Source of the DNA: Cercophora sp. LCS_1
Taxonomy: Eukaryota; Ascomycota; Sordariomycetes; Sordariales; Lasiosphaeriaceae
Length of the DNA stretch: 64,000 nucleotides
Reading direction: 5' to 3'
Assembly (NCBI GenBank): GCA_036250225.1
Contig: JAPZLL010000009.1
Span: 434,001 to 498,000 of the forward strand
Shown piece after piece: positions 1 through 11,612 of the stretch. Position 1 is the stretch's first letter, and each line of letters opens with the position of its first letter. Under the pieces are notes generated by a model. The model ran no database searches. It had not been told where the DNA came from and saw only the letters and a program-made list of their open reading frames with translations. A program made the position numbers and the translations under genes.

Positions 1-1334
1 AGCAGCGGACCTATATCGTTCTGCGGCCTACGAGATGCTTCGGAGGATGAAACCCAGGTACCTAATTGCCAAGCTAGACCCCAGTGTCCCCGAGGAAGCC
101 AAGCAACGACGGGCCCTCATCAGGGCCGCATGGGGTTTCTACGTGTTCGAATGGCAAGTTTGGTCTTCTCGGCTTTTCATTCTCGGCAGTCCGCTGACAC
201 AGCTCTCCCATCCTCCCAGCTTTTTATCCAACACGTATCAGACACCGCCAGTGATTTCCCCGCCGACCATCCCGAAGCCCCATGATTGCAGTGACCCGTC
301 CGCCGGTAATATCGATATCAACGGCCACCCGTACGGATTGCTCTCACCCGGTCCGCCCATGGTGCCTGGGATACTCGAAGTCCTTTGCGATGCAGCTCTC
401 CTGTACCACAAGGTCATGGTGCACAACAGCAAGGTGCGACTGGTCCGAACCGGGGGCGCCGCTGACATGGACGCACGGATGGAATTCTTCTCGGGGCTCG
501 CGGCCCTCGAGGACTCGTTCCCCCCCAGAATGCGATGTTGCACGAATCCCACCCCACAAACGCTGTATCTCAAGTAGGTGTGCCCTCTTGGGCCATCACC
601 AACTCAGGACTAACCGCTACATTCCACAAAGACTCTACTTCTCTGTCATTGCCTACAACCTCCTCCGCCCCCTCCCCGCCACGACACGCGTCCCCTACTC
701 CCTCCACCCATCCGGCTTCACAACCGCCTCCTCTCTCCTCGTTCAGATCTGCGCCGCCGACGTGCACCTCGTCGAGTCCTACGCGCGCACTTGGGGCATG
801 GCCGAGTATTCGCCCATGCTCTTCACCGGTATTTTGAACGTCACGACTTCTCTCATCCCGATGCTCCCCGACAGCAGCAGCAGCAGTGCCAACAAAAACA
901 ACAAAGCCACGTCTGCACCAGACTCTGACTCGGGAAGAGAGGGCATTTCAGCTTCAGACCTCTTCACCCGCGCCTGCGCCCTCGTGCCCGTTTTTGACCG
1001 GGACTACCCATTCGTGTGGCCTGTCATGCAGGGTGTGCTCGCACTGGCGTGCAAGATGCGCAAGGCGATCCCTCCGGGGGCGAGGCGGTACTTTGAGGGC
1101 ACTTGGACGGGAGGGATGGAGCATCAGCGGCAGCAGCAGACAAGACGGCGGTGGAACAACCCTAGTGATTTGCCCATCAACTTCACCTTTGCGCTGCCGG
1201 TGCCGGATCGGCTGCTGCCGGGCGAGGGGGAGGATGAGGATGGCGGTTGGGAGGGGGATGGGCAGCAAGGGGCTCGTAAGGTTGGTTGCGATTTGGTGGC
1301 CTTGTTGGAGGACTGGGCAGGGTTGGATGATTGA
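1..1334 (+). CDS. Zn2Cys6 transcription factor, C-terminal part (5' end outside window)
   Basis: The frame is open from the window edge and I resolve three exons: <2-157, 242-573 and 632-1334. Splicing at 158-241 (84 nt) and 574-631 (GTAGGT donor, CTAAC branch point, AAAG acceptor) keeps one frame. The product matches the C-terminal half of the fungal-specific transcription factor region: a Tyr-Glu-Met-Leu-Arg-Arg stretch, Trp-Gly-Phe-Tyr-Val-Phe-Glu-Trp, then a proline-rich linker (PPVISPPTIPKP), and later NPTPQTLYLK before a helical segment. The DNA-binding Zn2Cys6 cluster would lie upstream, outside the window. The tail after residue FALPVPD is Gly/Glu/Asp-rich. The target genes cannot be inferred. 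Family assignment is by pattern; the first intron is less certain than the second. Confidence 0.75.
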
Positions 1335-1470
1335 GGGTTAATTAGGACGCTGGAATGAAGGGACGCTTTTTGCAGGTGCGCCATTCTCAGGTATTTCGCG
1401 ATCACAGCATACATATAATAGGAGAGAGAGGCAACGACTTCGAAGTTCATCCAGCAATCGCCCCGACTAC

Positions 1471-2542
1471 CTATCGACGCGGACACAACTCTGCAACCTC
1501 ATTCTGCTTGATCTTGATTTTATGCCGGCCCCTCAGATGCCGAACCATATTGTCCTTCCTTGTTGAGCTGCTCTCGCATCCGACCACAAAGCACTTGAAT
1601 GAAGGCTCGGGAACGTGGGTTTTCATGTGATTCTCCAGATCGCGCGGTTGCCCAAACCCTCCAGGGTCACCTCCCTCGGCGAAGGGGCATCCTTCGAACG
1701 GGCATTTGTGGTGGCGGATGTGCTGATTTTGATGTTTTCTAGTAAGGACCCAAGTGACTCTTGTCAGTACTTTGCGGTGGGAAAACGGCGGGGACAGGGA
1801 AAAGGCATACGTCAAATCACAAGTCCTGTCAAATGTCTTGGGATTTTGGGCACATGTGCCTTCTCTGCAAACCAATTCAAGGGGCAGAGGCGGTGGGAGC
1901 ATCGAGACCGAAGGAGGGTAAGAAGATTGCATTGTCGAAGTTGTTGTTGCTGGCAGAATAGGACGCAGAGGAGGACGAGAAAGAGAAGGGGAGAAAGCCG
2001 GCTGGGAACTTGGAGACGAACTTGTGGGAGCACCAGAAAAGGGACTCGACTGATGTGGGAAACTGAACGGTGACGCATGGGCAAACGCACCACGGCACGG
2101 TACTGGTCTATCCGACTAATACAGGTGGACTAGGTCTCCATTACAGGTCGAAACCCTCTGGGTGTCTCCAGGTGTCGCTGCCGGAGCGGTGGACGTGTGG
2201 CCGAAGGAAGTGTCAATAGACGGAGTGACGGGCAGGACAGGCGATGGTAACAAATCCTGGTGGAAGTGACTCGGCCAGACTGTCTGTGGGGAAATCGTCA
2301 TTGGCGTTGCGCTGCGGTGGCGGCCTGGGTTGCACACATCGTCAGCACGTCGCACAGCGCGACTGGCGTTGGTGGATGAGCTTACCGAGCGCTGAAGCCA
2401 ACCCGTCGTCTGCATATGGGCCGGGAGTTGCGCCCGCTGCAGACAAGATCAGTATCACGGCCCTACGCACTAGATGATTCAAAGATCACTCACCTCTAGG
2501 CTGCCATTCCTCTGTGTCTGGTTCACCCAGGTCGTCTTCCAT
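1471..2542 (-). CDS. C2H2 zinc-finger protein
   Basis: The start ATG at 2542 opens MEDDLGEPDTEEWQPR, followed at once by a GTGAGT donor. Exons 2542-2494, 2436-2386 and from 2324 join in frame. The middle is Pro/Ser/Thr-rich and low complexity. The last two exons give a C2H2 block: CREGTC, KTFDR, CDLTKHQNQHIRHH, then CPFEGC and a CFVVGC to HLRGRH finger. Intron 1810-1739 (GTATGC donor, TAG acceptor) restores the CDLTKH finger helix exactly. An in-frame TAG at 2116-2118 must be removed by a further small intron (about 2157-2119, only 39 nt by the nearest GT/AG) that I could not fix with confidence. Likely a nuclear DNA-binding protein; targets unknown. Confidence 0.7.
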
Positions 2543-2682
2543 TTTGGGCTTCGTTGCAAGGTTCCTTACTTCTGTATACCTAGTGAACTCGGCGCACGAT
2601 GCTGCGAAGGAGTTAGCTCAGTGATGGATTGACGAGGGACTCAGGCTTTAAGTAGTGACTTTGCTTGCTTCCTTTCTCGAGG

Positions 2683-3897
2683 TCACAGCGGGGGAACGTT
2701 CCTTGGCATCAATCTGGGCATCAAAGCCAGGGCTGACTGCCGCCCCGCTCCCAGTGTCGAGAAGAACTCATAGGCCCTGACGGCCCTGTTTGAACAACTG
2801 GCATTCGTGGATTTGCGTGCCGTAAGGACAACGAAGCGATTTTCTGCAGTGAGGGCTCCTTCACGACGCCGCAAGACTGGTCCAAAGAGTCGAAGCGCTC
2901 CATAGCTGATATCTGTGGCTTCCTTGTGCGGGCATGGCGCTGGGGAGTGACCGACGGGCCGTCGCCGCTGGTGCCAATCACCAAGCCCGCCATGGAAAGT
3001 CGACAAATAAGAGCTGCAGACCGCAGGCCTCAAAGCATATACTCACTCCGCAGCCCAAATGTCCAATGCGATGCGCAACTGATCAGTCCGCGGTTGGGCA
3101 CCTCAGGCTGCATCCATCACCTCAATTCCATGATCCACCCACTCTTTTTTCGACAAGGTAGAGCCCGTTTTCTCTGACTTTGATCGCAACACCAACCCGA
3201 CACACGACCATCCCCGAGATCCAGTTAAGACAACTTCCTCACAGACGTGACACCATGCGGAGAAGCGGATATCCAACTTTTCTCGGTTTCTGAAAGTATC
3301 GAGAAAACGGCTTGCCCCTGAGGGTAGCTCTACCATACCCAAGCTCGGCACTACCAACAAGTCCGGACCCTGGAAGGCCCATGTTGGGCGGTGAGCAGGT
3401 TTCTTCCCATCCCACTAAATCTATCTCCTTTGTCGATATGGGATCCACGCTGCTGGGGGTGACGTATTACCTGACGGCGACTGTGAGCCTCGCCCACCCT
3501 GACGCGCTGGAGCCCACTGCTGCCCTACACCCCCAAAAGATGGCTGAAAACTTTGTGGCGTATGATCCCAACCCATCTGATTACCGTAGTATTGGCCGTG
3601 TCCTTGATGACCCTGGCTATAACTCGGCATGCTCTGAAACACGCCCTGAAACCCCCCATTCCGGTGAGCTTGGGAATCCGGTATATGCGGGGGGTTGTGG
3701 AATGGCATGGTTTAGAAAGCCCTATAGGGCCCGATTTGGGGAGCATTTACGTATGCGGGGTGGACCAAGTGCCGAGCTTGTATGTGATAGTTCAGGTCTC
3801 CGCTGCACCCATACTGGAACACCTGTGGCGAGCAATATTGTCCGGTTGGGGGCATAGCAGCGTACTCGATGCTCGCCTCGTGGCCGCCTCTTAGCAC
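2683..3897 (-). pseudogene. Degenerate coding remnants, possibly of a zinc-finger protein
   Basis: Minus-strand open segments 3897-3712, 3708-3421, 3360-3103 and 3033-2683 have protein-like composition but no single intact gene. The first two are in the same frame and separated only by one TAA (3712-3714), consistent with a CAA-to-TAA change. The 3897-3712 segment contains a Cys followed by Asp-Leu-Asn-Tyr-His and Ala-Arg-His, reminiscent of a C2H2 finger. The 3708-3421 segment is Gln/Gly/Pro-rich, and 3360-3103 has a CHVC pair. I do not recognise a family. This may be the decayed 3' continuation of the NLR-like gene upstream or an independent relic. Exon structure is not resolvable by eye. 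Confidence 0.25.
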
Positions 3898-4053
3898 TGT
3901 GGCTTAGTGCTGGTTCAGATATGTCGAGGGTTCGCAGAGAGCGTTGACGTGCGAGATTGTGACTTGGGGCAGTTCCTGGGACTGTAATATAGGTTGCTGA
4001 CGTATGATTTGCGCTAGAACTCGCGGTGGTGATTCAGGCAGTGTTGTTGGCAT

Positions 4054-5137
4054 TCAAAGCCGCCCCTCAGCAGGTGATACCGCCTCTTGAGAAGATGGCG
4101 GCTGGGCGGTTTCCCCCGGAGTCTGTACATGTGGTATCGTAGATGCGCGCGGCGACCGAATCGGAGATAGCGCATCTCTCTGTGGGAACTCAACTTCATC
4201 AGATGCCGTGCTATCGATTTGAGGTGGGGTTTCGGAGTGTGGAAGTTCCGGGACCCCGCAAGCATCCCGAACCAATTTGGCGAGGTTCGGAGGCAGAAAT
4301 TCCATGTTACCATTGGTGACCATCGACTGCATGTCCGCCATACCGGCTGTATCCTCCCCGAAATAATCGATGAACACCTTCAACATCTTATAGAAAAGAT
4401 ACTGGTGGACGTTGCTAGTCAAATTCCCCCGGGACGTGACGGACCGGAAAAGCTTCCAGATGCAAGCCCGGCGATTCATTAGACCCTCTGGGTTGAAACG
4501 AGAATCTCAGCGCCTGTCTGTCTGATGTAGCGTGAACGGGCCCATGCGTATCACGGCCGGGCAACCACCGGCCTCCACCCGGGTTGTTTGGGCATGGGTC
4601 GTTCAGCCACGCCGACTTCGAAAGCAGCTCGTCGATAACGAGGATGAAGGCATCAATGGTTGAGATGCTAAAGGCTGCCACGGGCCCATCGAAGGCCAGG
4701 ACCAATAAGGCCTCCAACAAGCAAAACACCACTGGGCCCCGAGACCGAGGGTTTGGTTCTGCCCCATGCTTTAGGAGCTTTAGTATGAGACCGAGGTCAA
4801 GAGCTTCACATAGCCGGGAAGGAGTGGTATGAATATGCATTCCCCCGCTACCTACACTCGTTTTGATGAGAGTGTGGATATATTCACTCCATGGCGAGAT
4901 TTGGAAGCCTGCCCCCATCGTTTTCTCGTTTGGGTCGTAGCCAACAAGGTCAAGAGTAGGCGGACCCGACTCTCGGACTAGACGGGATTTGTGAAGATTG
5001 AGGGTAAGGTTATCGTTGTCCGCCGGGGCTCCCGAGGAAGAAGTGTAAACATTTTTGGTGCCCTTGAGAAGACCTGCTGTGAATTGGATGAATGTGACGA
5101 CATTGCCTGCGATTCCAAGCGCGATTCGAGGATCCAT
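4054..5137 (-). pseudogene. NLR-like gene: N-terminal domain joined to C-terminal region, NACHT core absent
   Basis: From ATG 5137 the protein begins MDPRIALGIAGNVVTFIQF, the hallmark start of the N-terminal domain that precedes NACHT in many fungal NLR-like (STAND) proteins. After about 45 residues it passes directly into a segment with SPWSEYIHTLIK and LILKLLKHGAEPN, which resembles the ankyrin-type C-terminal part of such proteins. No P-loop or Walker B motif lies between them. The upstream ATG at 5254 is in frame but the MDP start fits the family better. The frame then shifts; a 49-nt intron near 4548-4500 would join it to the 4479-4054 segment (NRRACIWKLFRSV onward). Internal deletion of the NACHT domain is my inference; an unusual small intact gene is the alternative. 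Confidence 0.45.
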
Positions 5138-5254
5138 GGTTGGGGTGTCTTCAGCAGTGCTGTTCGAGGGTGAGGGAACAGGGTGAACGCAATCAAGAGG
5201 TTTTGATGCGGGAGAGATGATGTCTGGCGTGGCTGTGCTGAGTTCACCCTGCAA

Positions 5255-6796
5255 TAAAGATTGGTCTCGAGTGTCTGTTGCTCACCAATCAACGGTTGCC
5301 CTACACCGAGAACGCCTTGGGCGGTGATTTGTTCGCCTGCTGGTGGTTGGGCAGCAAAGACCAGGCTCTGGCCCCACTGTCCACATCACCAATCCACGCT
5401 GTTGCGAAGAAGGGAAGTTGACTACGTCGCAACTTCCCGCCCCTCCAGCTATGCGGCCTCGATCCGATGGCTCTGCCACAATTGTCTGCCAGAATCTGGC
5501 TTTGTGGCCCAGCTATTGATGAACCCCTGACATGGAGTCAAGTCGCTTGCCAACTGTCCCGCCTAGTCGAAGAAGAGACCTGGTGTCGAAAAGATAATGG
5601 GTGATCATTTGCAATCTGCCTGATCCTTCAAAATCCACTAAAGACTGGCTCCCGCCTACCCTGGTAGGGTGTGGGGTTCCAACAGGTGATCAAATATACT
5701 TCTGGTCGTATTGTACCTTCCTCGGCCTCATGAGTGTGCATGGCAAGGTGTGTGGCGAAATGCGGTGAGCCAGAGTCGGAAGGATGATTCAAGTTCAGAA
5801 GAAGCAACATTGTGAAGACATTGTAATGTACGTTGCTCATCTTTCATCCAGAGTTCTTTGCAGTGCCCTCGGTGTGATGATATCTTTGGTAATTGCACTC
5901 CCATTTCCAGCGATATGTGAGCAACCTCGAGGAGTGGAGTTGGGCTTGGTTGATGTACCTGTCGAGACTGGTCTGGCCGGCTATGCAGGGATTGTTAGCT
6001 TTGGGGCTATATATGCCGCTGGAGCCAGTGGTTGTGGCATAGGCCGCGGGTGTGGTGCTGATATCCAAGGCTGATGTGCATCGCTGGTGCCAGGTAAGGA
6101 TGATTTGGTCAAAGCCTGAGGTGAAGGCTCCGGAGGACATGCCAACGCAGTTACCGAGTTCTACTGGGCATCTTAAGAGGGCAAGGGGTAGTAAGTGTAT
6201 ACCCAAAAAGGGAGGTAAGTAAAGGCAAAGTAAAGCGCGTTAATCATCTCCTAAATGCAGTCGCAAGGGGCGGGAGAAATTCCAGCCTGAGGGCAGCTGT
6301 CGATGTAATCGCATTGCGGGTGGGGCATTGTTGGACATTCTGACCAGTTCAGCAGTTGAAGGCGTTCCCAGGCAATTAAAAGCGGGACCAGGAAGTTGAC
6401 TTCATATCAGTCGAGCTCGGGTCGATGATAGGTGGACCTGCATGTCAGAATGAATAGCGCTTGAGCATTGCACGGCCGGACACGGATCCAACCCTCAGAT
6501 CCTCAAACAACCAGTCTGCCAGACAGCTGCAACTGCAATCAGGATGACGTGCAAGCACGTTCAGTAGGAAAGCCCTTCAAAAGAAGAATAAAAGTCCCGT
6601 TTGGAGGGCCCAAATTCGTCGACTCACATTCCACGGGACTTCCCAGCTTCGAACGACAGCGAATGTCGGATGCCGGCCCAAGCAGACGCCACGGCTTCTA
6701 CCTAGCAGATCCACCTCCACACAGCTCCAAAATCTATGAAGTATTGGGCTTCCCACCAGGACACACCCCACCACTGAGCAGCATCTTCCCGCGCCA
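5255..6796. other. Stretch without a supported gene
   Basis: Several short open frames occur on both strands. The best is minus 6206-5844, with a CPVELGNCVGMSSG-like segment and a possible GTACAT donor inside it, which could be an exon of an unrecognised gene. Nothing else supports a call. Confidence 0.3.
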
Positions 6797-6827
6797 ACAA
6801 CAAGAACAAGAACAAGAACAAGAACAA
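6797..6827 (+). repeat. AAC/AAG microsatellite in the transporter 5' leader
   Basis: About five copies of an AAGAAC-type hexamer lie directly before the ATG at 6829. Likely a simple repeat in the 5' untranslated region. Confidence 0.8.
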
Positions 6828-6828
6828 A

Positions 6829-8141
6829 ATGGCAATGCACTCGCTACAAAATCTCCCGGAGCCAACAACCCTCTTCCGTCCCTCCCCGCTCCGCCGACTG
6901 AAAGCCAAAGCAAAGCGACTCGTCCAGGCGCCTTTCTCTCGCTGGTTCAAGCCTCTGGTCCCATCTGGTTGGTCCTCATCTCATTTCCATCCCGATTCAG
7001 CCTCTTACAGTGCTAACACGATAGAACCCAAAGGTTCACCTGGAGTCTGGACCCCCTCCTCCTCTCCCTTCTCCTCGCGCTCCTCCCTCCCGCTTACCGC
7101 TTCCCCGGGCTACCCACCGTCTCCACCGCCCCCCTCCTACTGTCGCTCGTCCTCTTCACCCTCACCACTTGCATCCTACTCGTGCGTCTAGGCGTGTACC
7201 ACACCATCTTTCCATGCGATATCGATGATGCGCCCACTTTTGGCTTCCTCTTCCTCCCTCTCTGGCCAACAACTTTCCTTCTCCTACTAGCGCTTGCGAG
7301 TCTTGATATCGCGTCCGCCCCCAGCGGTCTACAGACGAGAAGTTTCACGCTGGCGGTGTATGTGGGATGGTGGATCGGGGCCGCCAGCGCTGTGGGAACG
7401 CTGTTTACGGTGCTGTGGTGGTTGTTATCGTGGCCTAGACCGGGGAGACGGACACCGGCGGGACGGTTGGTGAGGCCGATGGCTGTGCTGGTTGCAACTT
7501 CGGCGGTGGTGGTGGCTGCTTTTGTGGGTGGTTTGATTGTGGAGAGGTTGGATGTTGATGAGGGCATGGGGAGACCGGTTGTGGTGTTTTCGTTGGCGAC
7601 CACGGGCGCTGGGTTGGTTGTGGCTCTGGCGGCGGATACGGTGTTGTTGCATGAGTTGGTTTTGGTCACGGGGTGGCCACCGGGAGATCAGGCGGTGATG
7701 ATGTTTTTTCCTGTTGGGCCGTTGGCTGGTGGCGCGGCTGCGTTCAAGGTACTTGGGGATGGGGTTAGGGGGCTGAGGGAGGAGGTTAGGGCTGCTGTGG
7801 GAGTTGTTCTAGGAGTCGGAGCGGTGCTGATGATGGGGGTTGCTGTCGTGGTGTTGGGAGTTGCGCTTTTGGCTGTGACATATTCGATTGGGAGGAGGGA
7901 GGTCAGGTGGAATCAGACGTGGTGTGGGGTGGTGTTTCCGGTAGCCATGGTGGGGCTTTTGGGAGATGTGTTGGGTGTAAGTTTGAACTCGAAGTTCTTT
8001 GCGATTGTGGCATGTGTTTTGCTTGTTGTTTGTACTATATTGTATTTTGTCAACTTTGTCATGGCGACTCGCTCAGGGGTCATGGGGTGGCTACTGCGGT
8101 CGACTGACAAGAGCCGTTCAAATATGACCAGTGGAACATGA
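6829..8141 (+). CDS. TDT-family transporter (TehA/Mae1/Ssu1-like, voltage-dependent anion channel type)
   Basis: Two exons, 6829-6944 and 7034-8141, joined across an 89-nt intron with a TGCTAACAC branch point. The splice creates the family's typical entry Phe-Thr-Trp into the first membrane segment. The 407-aa product has about ten hydrophobic helices. GWPPGDQAVMMFFPVGPLAGG matches the conserved glycine-proline helix of the tellurite-resistance/dicarboxylate/sulfite exporter family, followed by VTYSIGRREVRWNQTWCGVVFP. A basic N-terminus faces the cytosol. Known relatives move malate, sulfite or other small anions at the plasma membrane; which substrate applies here cannot be read from the sequence. 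Gene appears intact. Confidence 0.8.
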
Positions 8142-8568
8142 CAGCATCTCAAACTGGTCGAGCAGATTTAGAATTCCATCTTGCTCTCTCATAGTTTTGA
8201 GGTCATGAACTCATAGAAAAACTCGTCTTCTCACGCAGCTCTTGGCCCTATTAACTGTTGATTGGGGTGGGGCAACACAGCCCAGTCTGGAGCTTGACGC
8301 AAGAACCTTACAACCTCCAGTATTACCTACTCGCTGATACGGCGTTCCTGCCAGTCCCTCCCTCACTTGCCCTTACAACGCAGGAGTATGACTTCAAACA
8401 TTCTTTACCAGCAAATAACCAGCAAGCCCTCGCCAACTCCCCAAGGTGCCCAGAAAACAACCACCGAATCTGGGGCGGAGGCCCGCATCGCTGCAAGACA
8501 GATGGCCTCTCATGGGTGGAGAAAAGGCCGACTGGGGACTGGGAAGCGTTCCAGAAGCGTCACAAACT

Positions 8569-8571
<3 letters not shown>
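8142..8571. other. Intergenic, no gene seen
   Basis: Downstream region of the transporter up to the homopolymer/heptamer repeat. No coding signal that I trust. Confidence 0.5.
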
Positions 8572-8602
<31 letters not shown>

Positions 8603-8648
8603 GGAATGGGGAATGGGGAATGGGGAATGGGGAATGGGGAATGGGGAA
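8572..8648 (+). repeat. A28 homopolymer plus seven TGGGGAA heptamers
   Basis: Twenty-eight consecutive A (8572-8599) run directly into seven perfect TGGGGAA units (8600-8648). The seven GGGG runs separated by AAT could fold into G-quadruplexes. No surrounding retroelement coding sequence was found. Confidence 0.95.
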
Positions 8649-10310
8649 TGGAAATCAGAGGCGAACAACAAGACCAGCAACCAATGGCTACAACCAGTAG
8701 GTCACAAGTTCGAAGATCATCTAAGACACCAAAATGAGTTGTTCCGGCCTGAAGGAAGTTGCGAGCCAACCTTCGTCTTGGCAAAACTGCTCTTCGCCCT
8801 CAACATTCGTCCACAGTCGGAAAGTCCTGGACTGGATAACGCCATCTCTGCCTCTGGGCCCGGCCGTGTCAACCGACTCACTTTTGGCTGACGGCGAAAT
8901 CATATGCCACGTGACCAACCTCCACCGCTTCTATCGAGACTCGGAGCCGACCAGTTTCCAGGAACTCTCCCAAAAAGCTCGTAGTCACATCCTGTCCACT
9001 TGTCTCTCCCTTCTCCTTTGCTCGGCTATCGCTAGAGAAGCAAAGCCTGGATACGTTCGTCGCCTCCTTCTTGAACAACGACATACCGGCAGAGCGAACG
9101 CCATTCCGCCGCAACCGCTTCCACTTGCCCCGTCCACAACACTTGTCCTTCGACAAAGACGAAGTCATGAAATGCTACTTCCACGCTATAAAATGTGAAA
9201 TCTCTGAGATGAGGTCGGACGTTACCCCTTTGCAACAGTGTCGAAGGGGAGGAGCATATATCGAGTCGTAAGAGGGTGAGGAGCATGTTATTGGTCTTGT
9301 GTTTCTTTAATCATATCACAGTCTCTTGCAATGAACGCGATCTATCCGAGACCTGGGAACAACGTCAGGCGGTTCAAATGGCTCTCTGCGACGGCTGACA
9401 GGTCCTGGCACTGCCAGCCATCTGATCAGGCCTTGTCCAATGGCAGTGTGGGTTACTGGCAGAACACTTGGCAGAATCCCTGGCAGAAGCATCCACCTTC
9501 ACCGCCTTCCTAGTGGGGGCACGGGCTTTTATACATGGTGTAAGTACCTTGTTTCTTTTTTTATTTTCTTCCTGACACTAAAATTCCACAAGTCATAGTC
9601 AGTTAATCTTGTGCCTTTGTGCATCGAATCTGCTATCCGTGACATGAACTAGGGGTGCTGTCAAAGACCCCCACCGATGGCTGCCCGAAACAACTGGCGC
9701 AAGGAAGGAACGAATTCGATCCGCTGGGGCCGCTGCAGGCAGTTGCCGTGTTTGTTTGTCATTGCATGCAAGTTGGTCGAGTGCCACAACGTCCGATCGG
9801 CCTCGGCGCCTGCGCGCATATCATGATGTATTGGCCAATCAAGGTAATACAACAGCCAAGAATTCCGTCCACTTGCCACTTGAGTTGTCTGGCACACGAC
9901 ACCGCCAGACGAATTCCCACAATTCGTGCAGTACTACACAGTACACCCTTGCGTTCCCTACGCGGCACCTCAAGCGGCCAACCAATCAGTGTTGCTGATG
10001 CAAGGCGGGTGGCCGTTCGGCACCCAGGCGAAGCTACTTGGTGTAACGGGTAAGTAGAATCCCCTTGACTGGTCACGACAGGGGGTAGCGCCAGCTTCGC
10101 ACAGGGCAGTTTGGCCCTGACGTTGCCCCCACACTCAGGGTGCAAGCCGACCAAGGCTTCCCCGATTCAATTGAGGCTGCGTTGGTGGATAACGAGCAAT
10201 GGTCAGGAGCAGGAGAGTATAAGGTTTTCCTCTCCCACTGTCCTCGCAATTGTTATCACTTCCAGAAATGCATCAGACCATTTCGTTAGAGACCACACTA
10301 AACCTTCCCG
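8649..10310. other. Long stretch without a supported gene
   Basis: An open frame at 8734-9198 (+) and shorter ones up to 10154 lack recognisable motifs, biased composition or splice support. A triple TGGCAGAA-type direct repeat occurs near 9458-9488. I see no gene. Confidence 0.4.
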
Positions 10311-10565
10311 ATGCGGCTCCCACCTTCCTCGTTGCCACTAGTGCAGATCAGCGACGACGCCAGCACAGCCACACCTGCGCCCTCACCCACGGCCTTACCT
10401 CCACTTGAGGCCCAGTGGGCGTCTTCAAGCGCCACAGCGGCCCAAGGAATCGTGTTTGGTATCACCGCATCCGTCGCAACCGTCTGCAGCATCATCGGTC
10501 TTGTCGTTGCCTTCAAGCAGCTTCGGCATATGCGTCGTCTTGAATCCAACCCACCCACCACGTGA
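10311..10565 (+). CDS. Small single-pass membrane protein, hypothetical
   Basis: An 84-aa open frame with a Pro/Ser/Thr-rich N-terminus, one hydrophobic segment (GIVFGITASVATVCSIIGLV, roughly residues 46-66), then a basic tail KQLRHMRRLES. This is the layout of a type III/tail-anchored small membrane protein. No family recognised. Short length makes the call tentative. Confidence 0.4.
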   Translation: MRLPPSSLPLVQISDDASTATPAPSPTALPPLEAQWASSSATAAQGIVFGITASVATVCSIIGLVVAFKQLRHMRRLESNPPTT

Positions 10566-10938
10566 TACCACCGAGGGACATAGACCAAACCAGGCGAGGG
10601 TACGCCTGCCGCAACAAGCATGTGGGAACGGCCATTGGCCCAATGCATTTGGCAGCAATGCACGACTGGTTTTCGCGTCATCCGAGTCGTTTCTGCTGCA
10701 ACGGTGCGCCGCCCTTCACCGTCGCTTCAGTTCGGGGCCCACTTCATCTCTCACTGTAAGGTCGCTGCTAACATTTTGCCCCTGCAGCAACAACTTCATC
10801 ATCGAGCCACATGGCCATCCCTCCCATGAGGGCATTCAACCATGGGAAAAGATGGAGTGAAACAAGCACTTCCTGTTCAATTCTTTCTACTTTTCTGTTT
10901 TTCGCCGTCGAACCAGTATCGGGTTCTGGGATGGTTCA

Positions 10939-11210
10939 ATGGCGGCCCCAGTTCTCAGAACAATGGGCCCAGATAAAGGTCTAGTGATTGTTCGTTCTTC
11001 ACTGGCCCACGCTGATGTGGTCGTGGACGCAAGATACGCGTCATGCGGGGCTTCAGCGAGAGTGGGAGGGGCGAGATGGCAGTTGATGTGGTGGTTGTTG
11101 ATCGGTGTGAGGGGTGCGGGATGGTGGATCCGGATCTGGCGCCGGGTGTGTTTGATATGCTGACGGTCGAGAGCAAGGGGAGGGTTGTTGGACGGTGGAT
11201 GTGGCTGTGA
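10939..11210 (+). pseudogene. Barwin/RlpA-like double-psi beta-barrel relic, frameshifted
   Basis: Two overlapping frames together give a RlpA/expansin-like core. The first frame supplies GLVIVRSSLA and DARYASCGASARVGG; the next frame supplies AVDVVVVDRCEGCGMVD, then DLAPGVFDML and a terminal RWMWL before TGA at 11208-11210. VVDRCxGC followed by DLxPxxF is the signature of this fold in secreted fungal proteins. A one-base shift in the G-rich run near 11062-11074 is needed to join them, and no signal peptide exon is visible upstream. Therefore a truncated, frameshifted copy is the best reading; sequencing error in the G-rich run is the alternative. Confidence 0.5.
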
Positions 11211-11612
11211 GCCTGCAGAGACACACGCATTGGCTTGGTACCTTGAGGACGGGTAATGATGGGTCATGGGATATGAACAATGGGATCATGGTACACGATG
11301 GGCTAGACGGCTTTTCTCAGGAATTATGAATGATGATTTGGATTTAGATGGATAAAAACGTTTCCGTGCCAGGTCGGTACGAGACGTGTGCTAGCATATC
11401 AGATAAAAGGCGTCCTGTTTTGACGAAGCAACTTGGTTTTACTCCACCTCACACGCCCATCTACTTCCACAAAGTTGCGAGTCATCTTCTGACATAGGTA
11501 CCTAGGTACCTCACCTAGGCTCAATCGGCCAGCTAAATCAAAGTGAAAGAATCCGTCTTCGAAGGACATGGAGACCGAGTGCCTTCGAGTATAAAACTAC
11601 ATCCAGAAAGCG
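11211..11612. other. Intergenic, no gene seen
   Basis: Region between the barwin-like relic and the convergent HET gene. A palindromic run of AGGTACCTAGGTACCTCACCTAGG lies near 11494-11518; otherwise nothing notable. Confidence 0.5.

Noticed and set aside
8734..9198. 155-codon plus-strand open frame.
   Set aside because: No motif, no coding-like composition, and minus-strand frames of equal quality overlap it.
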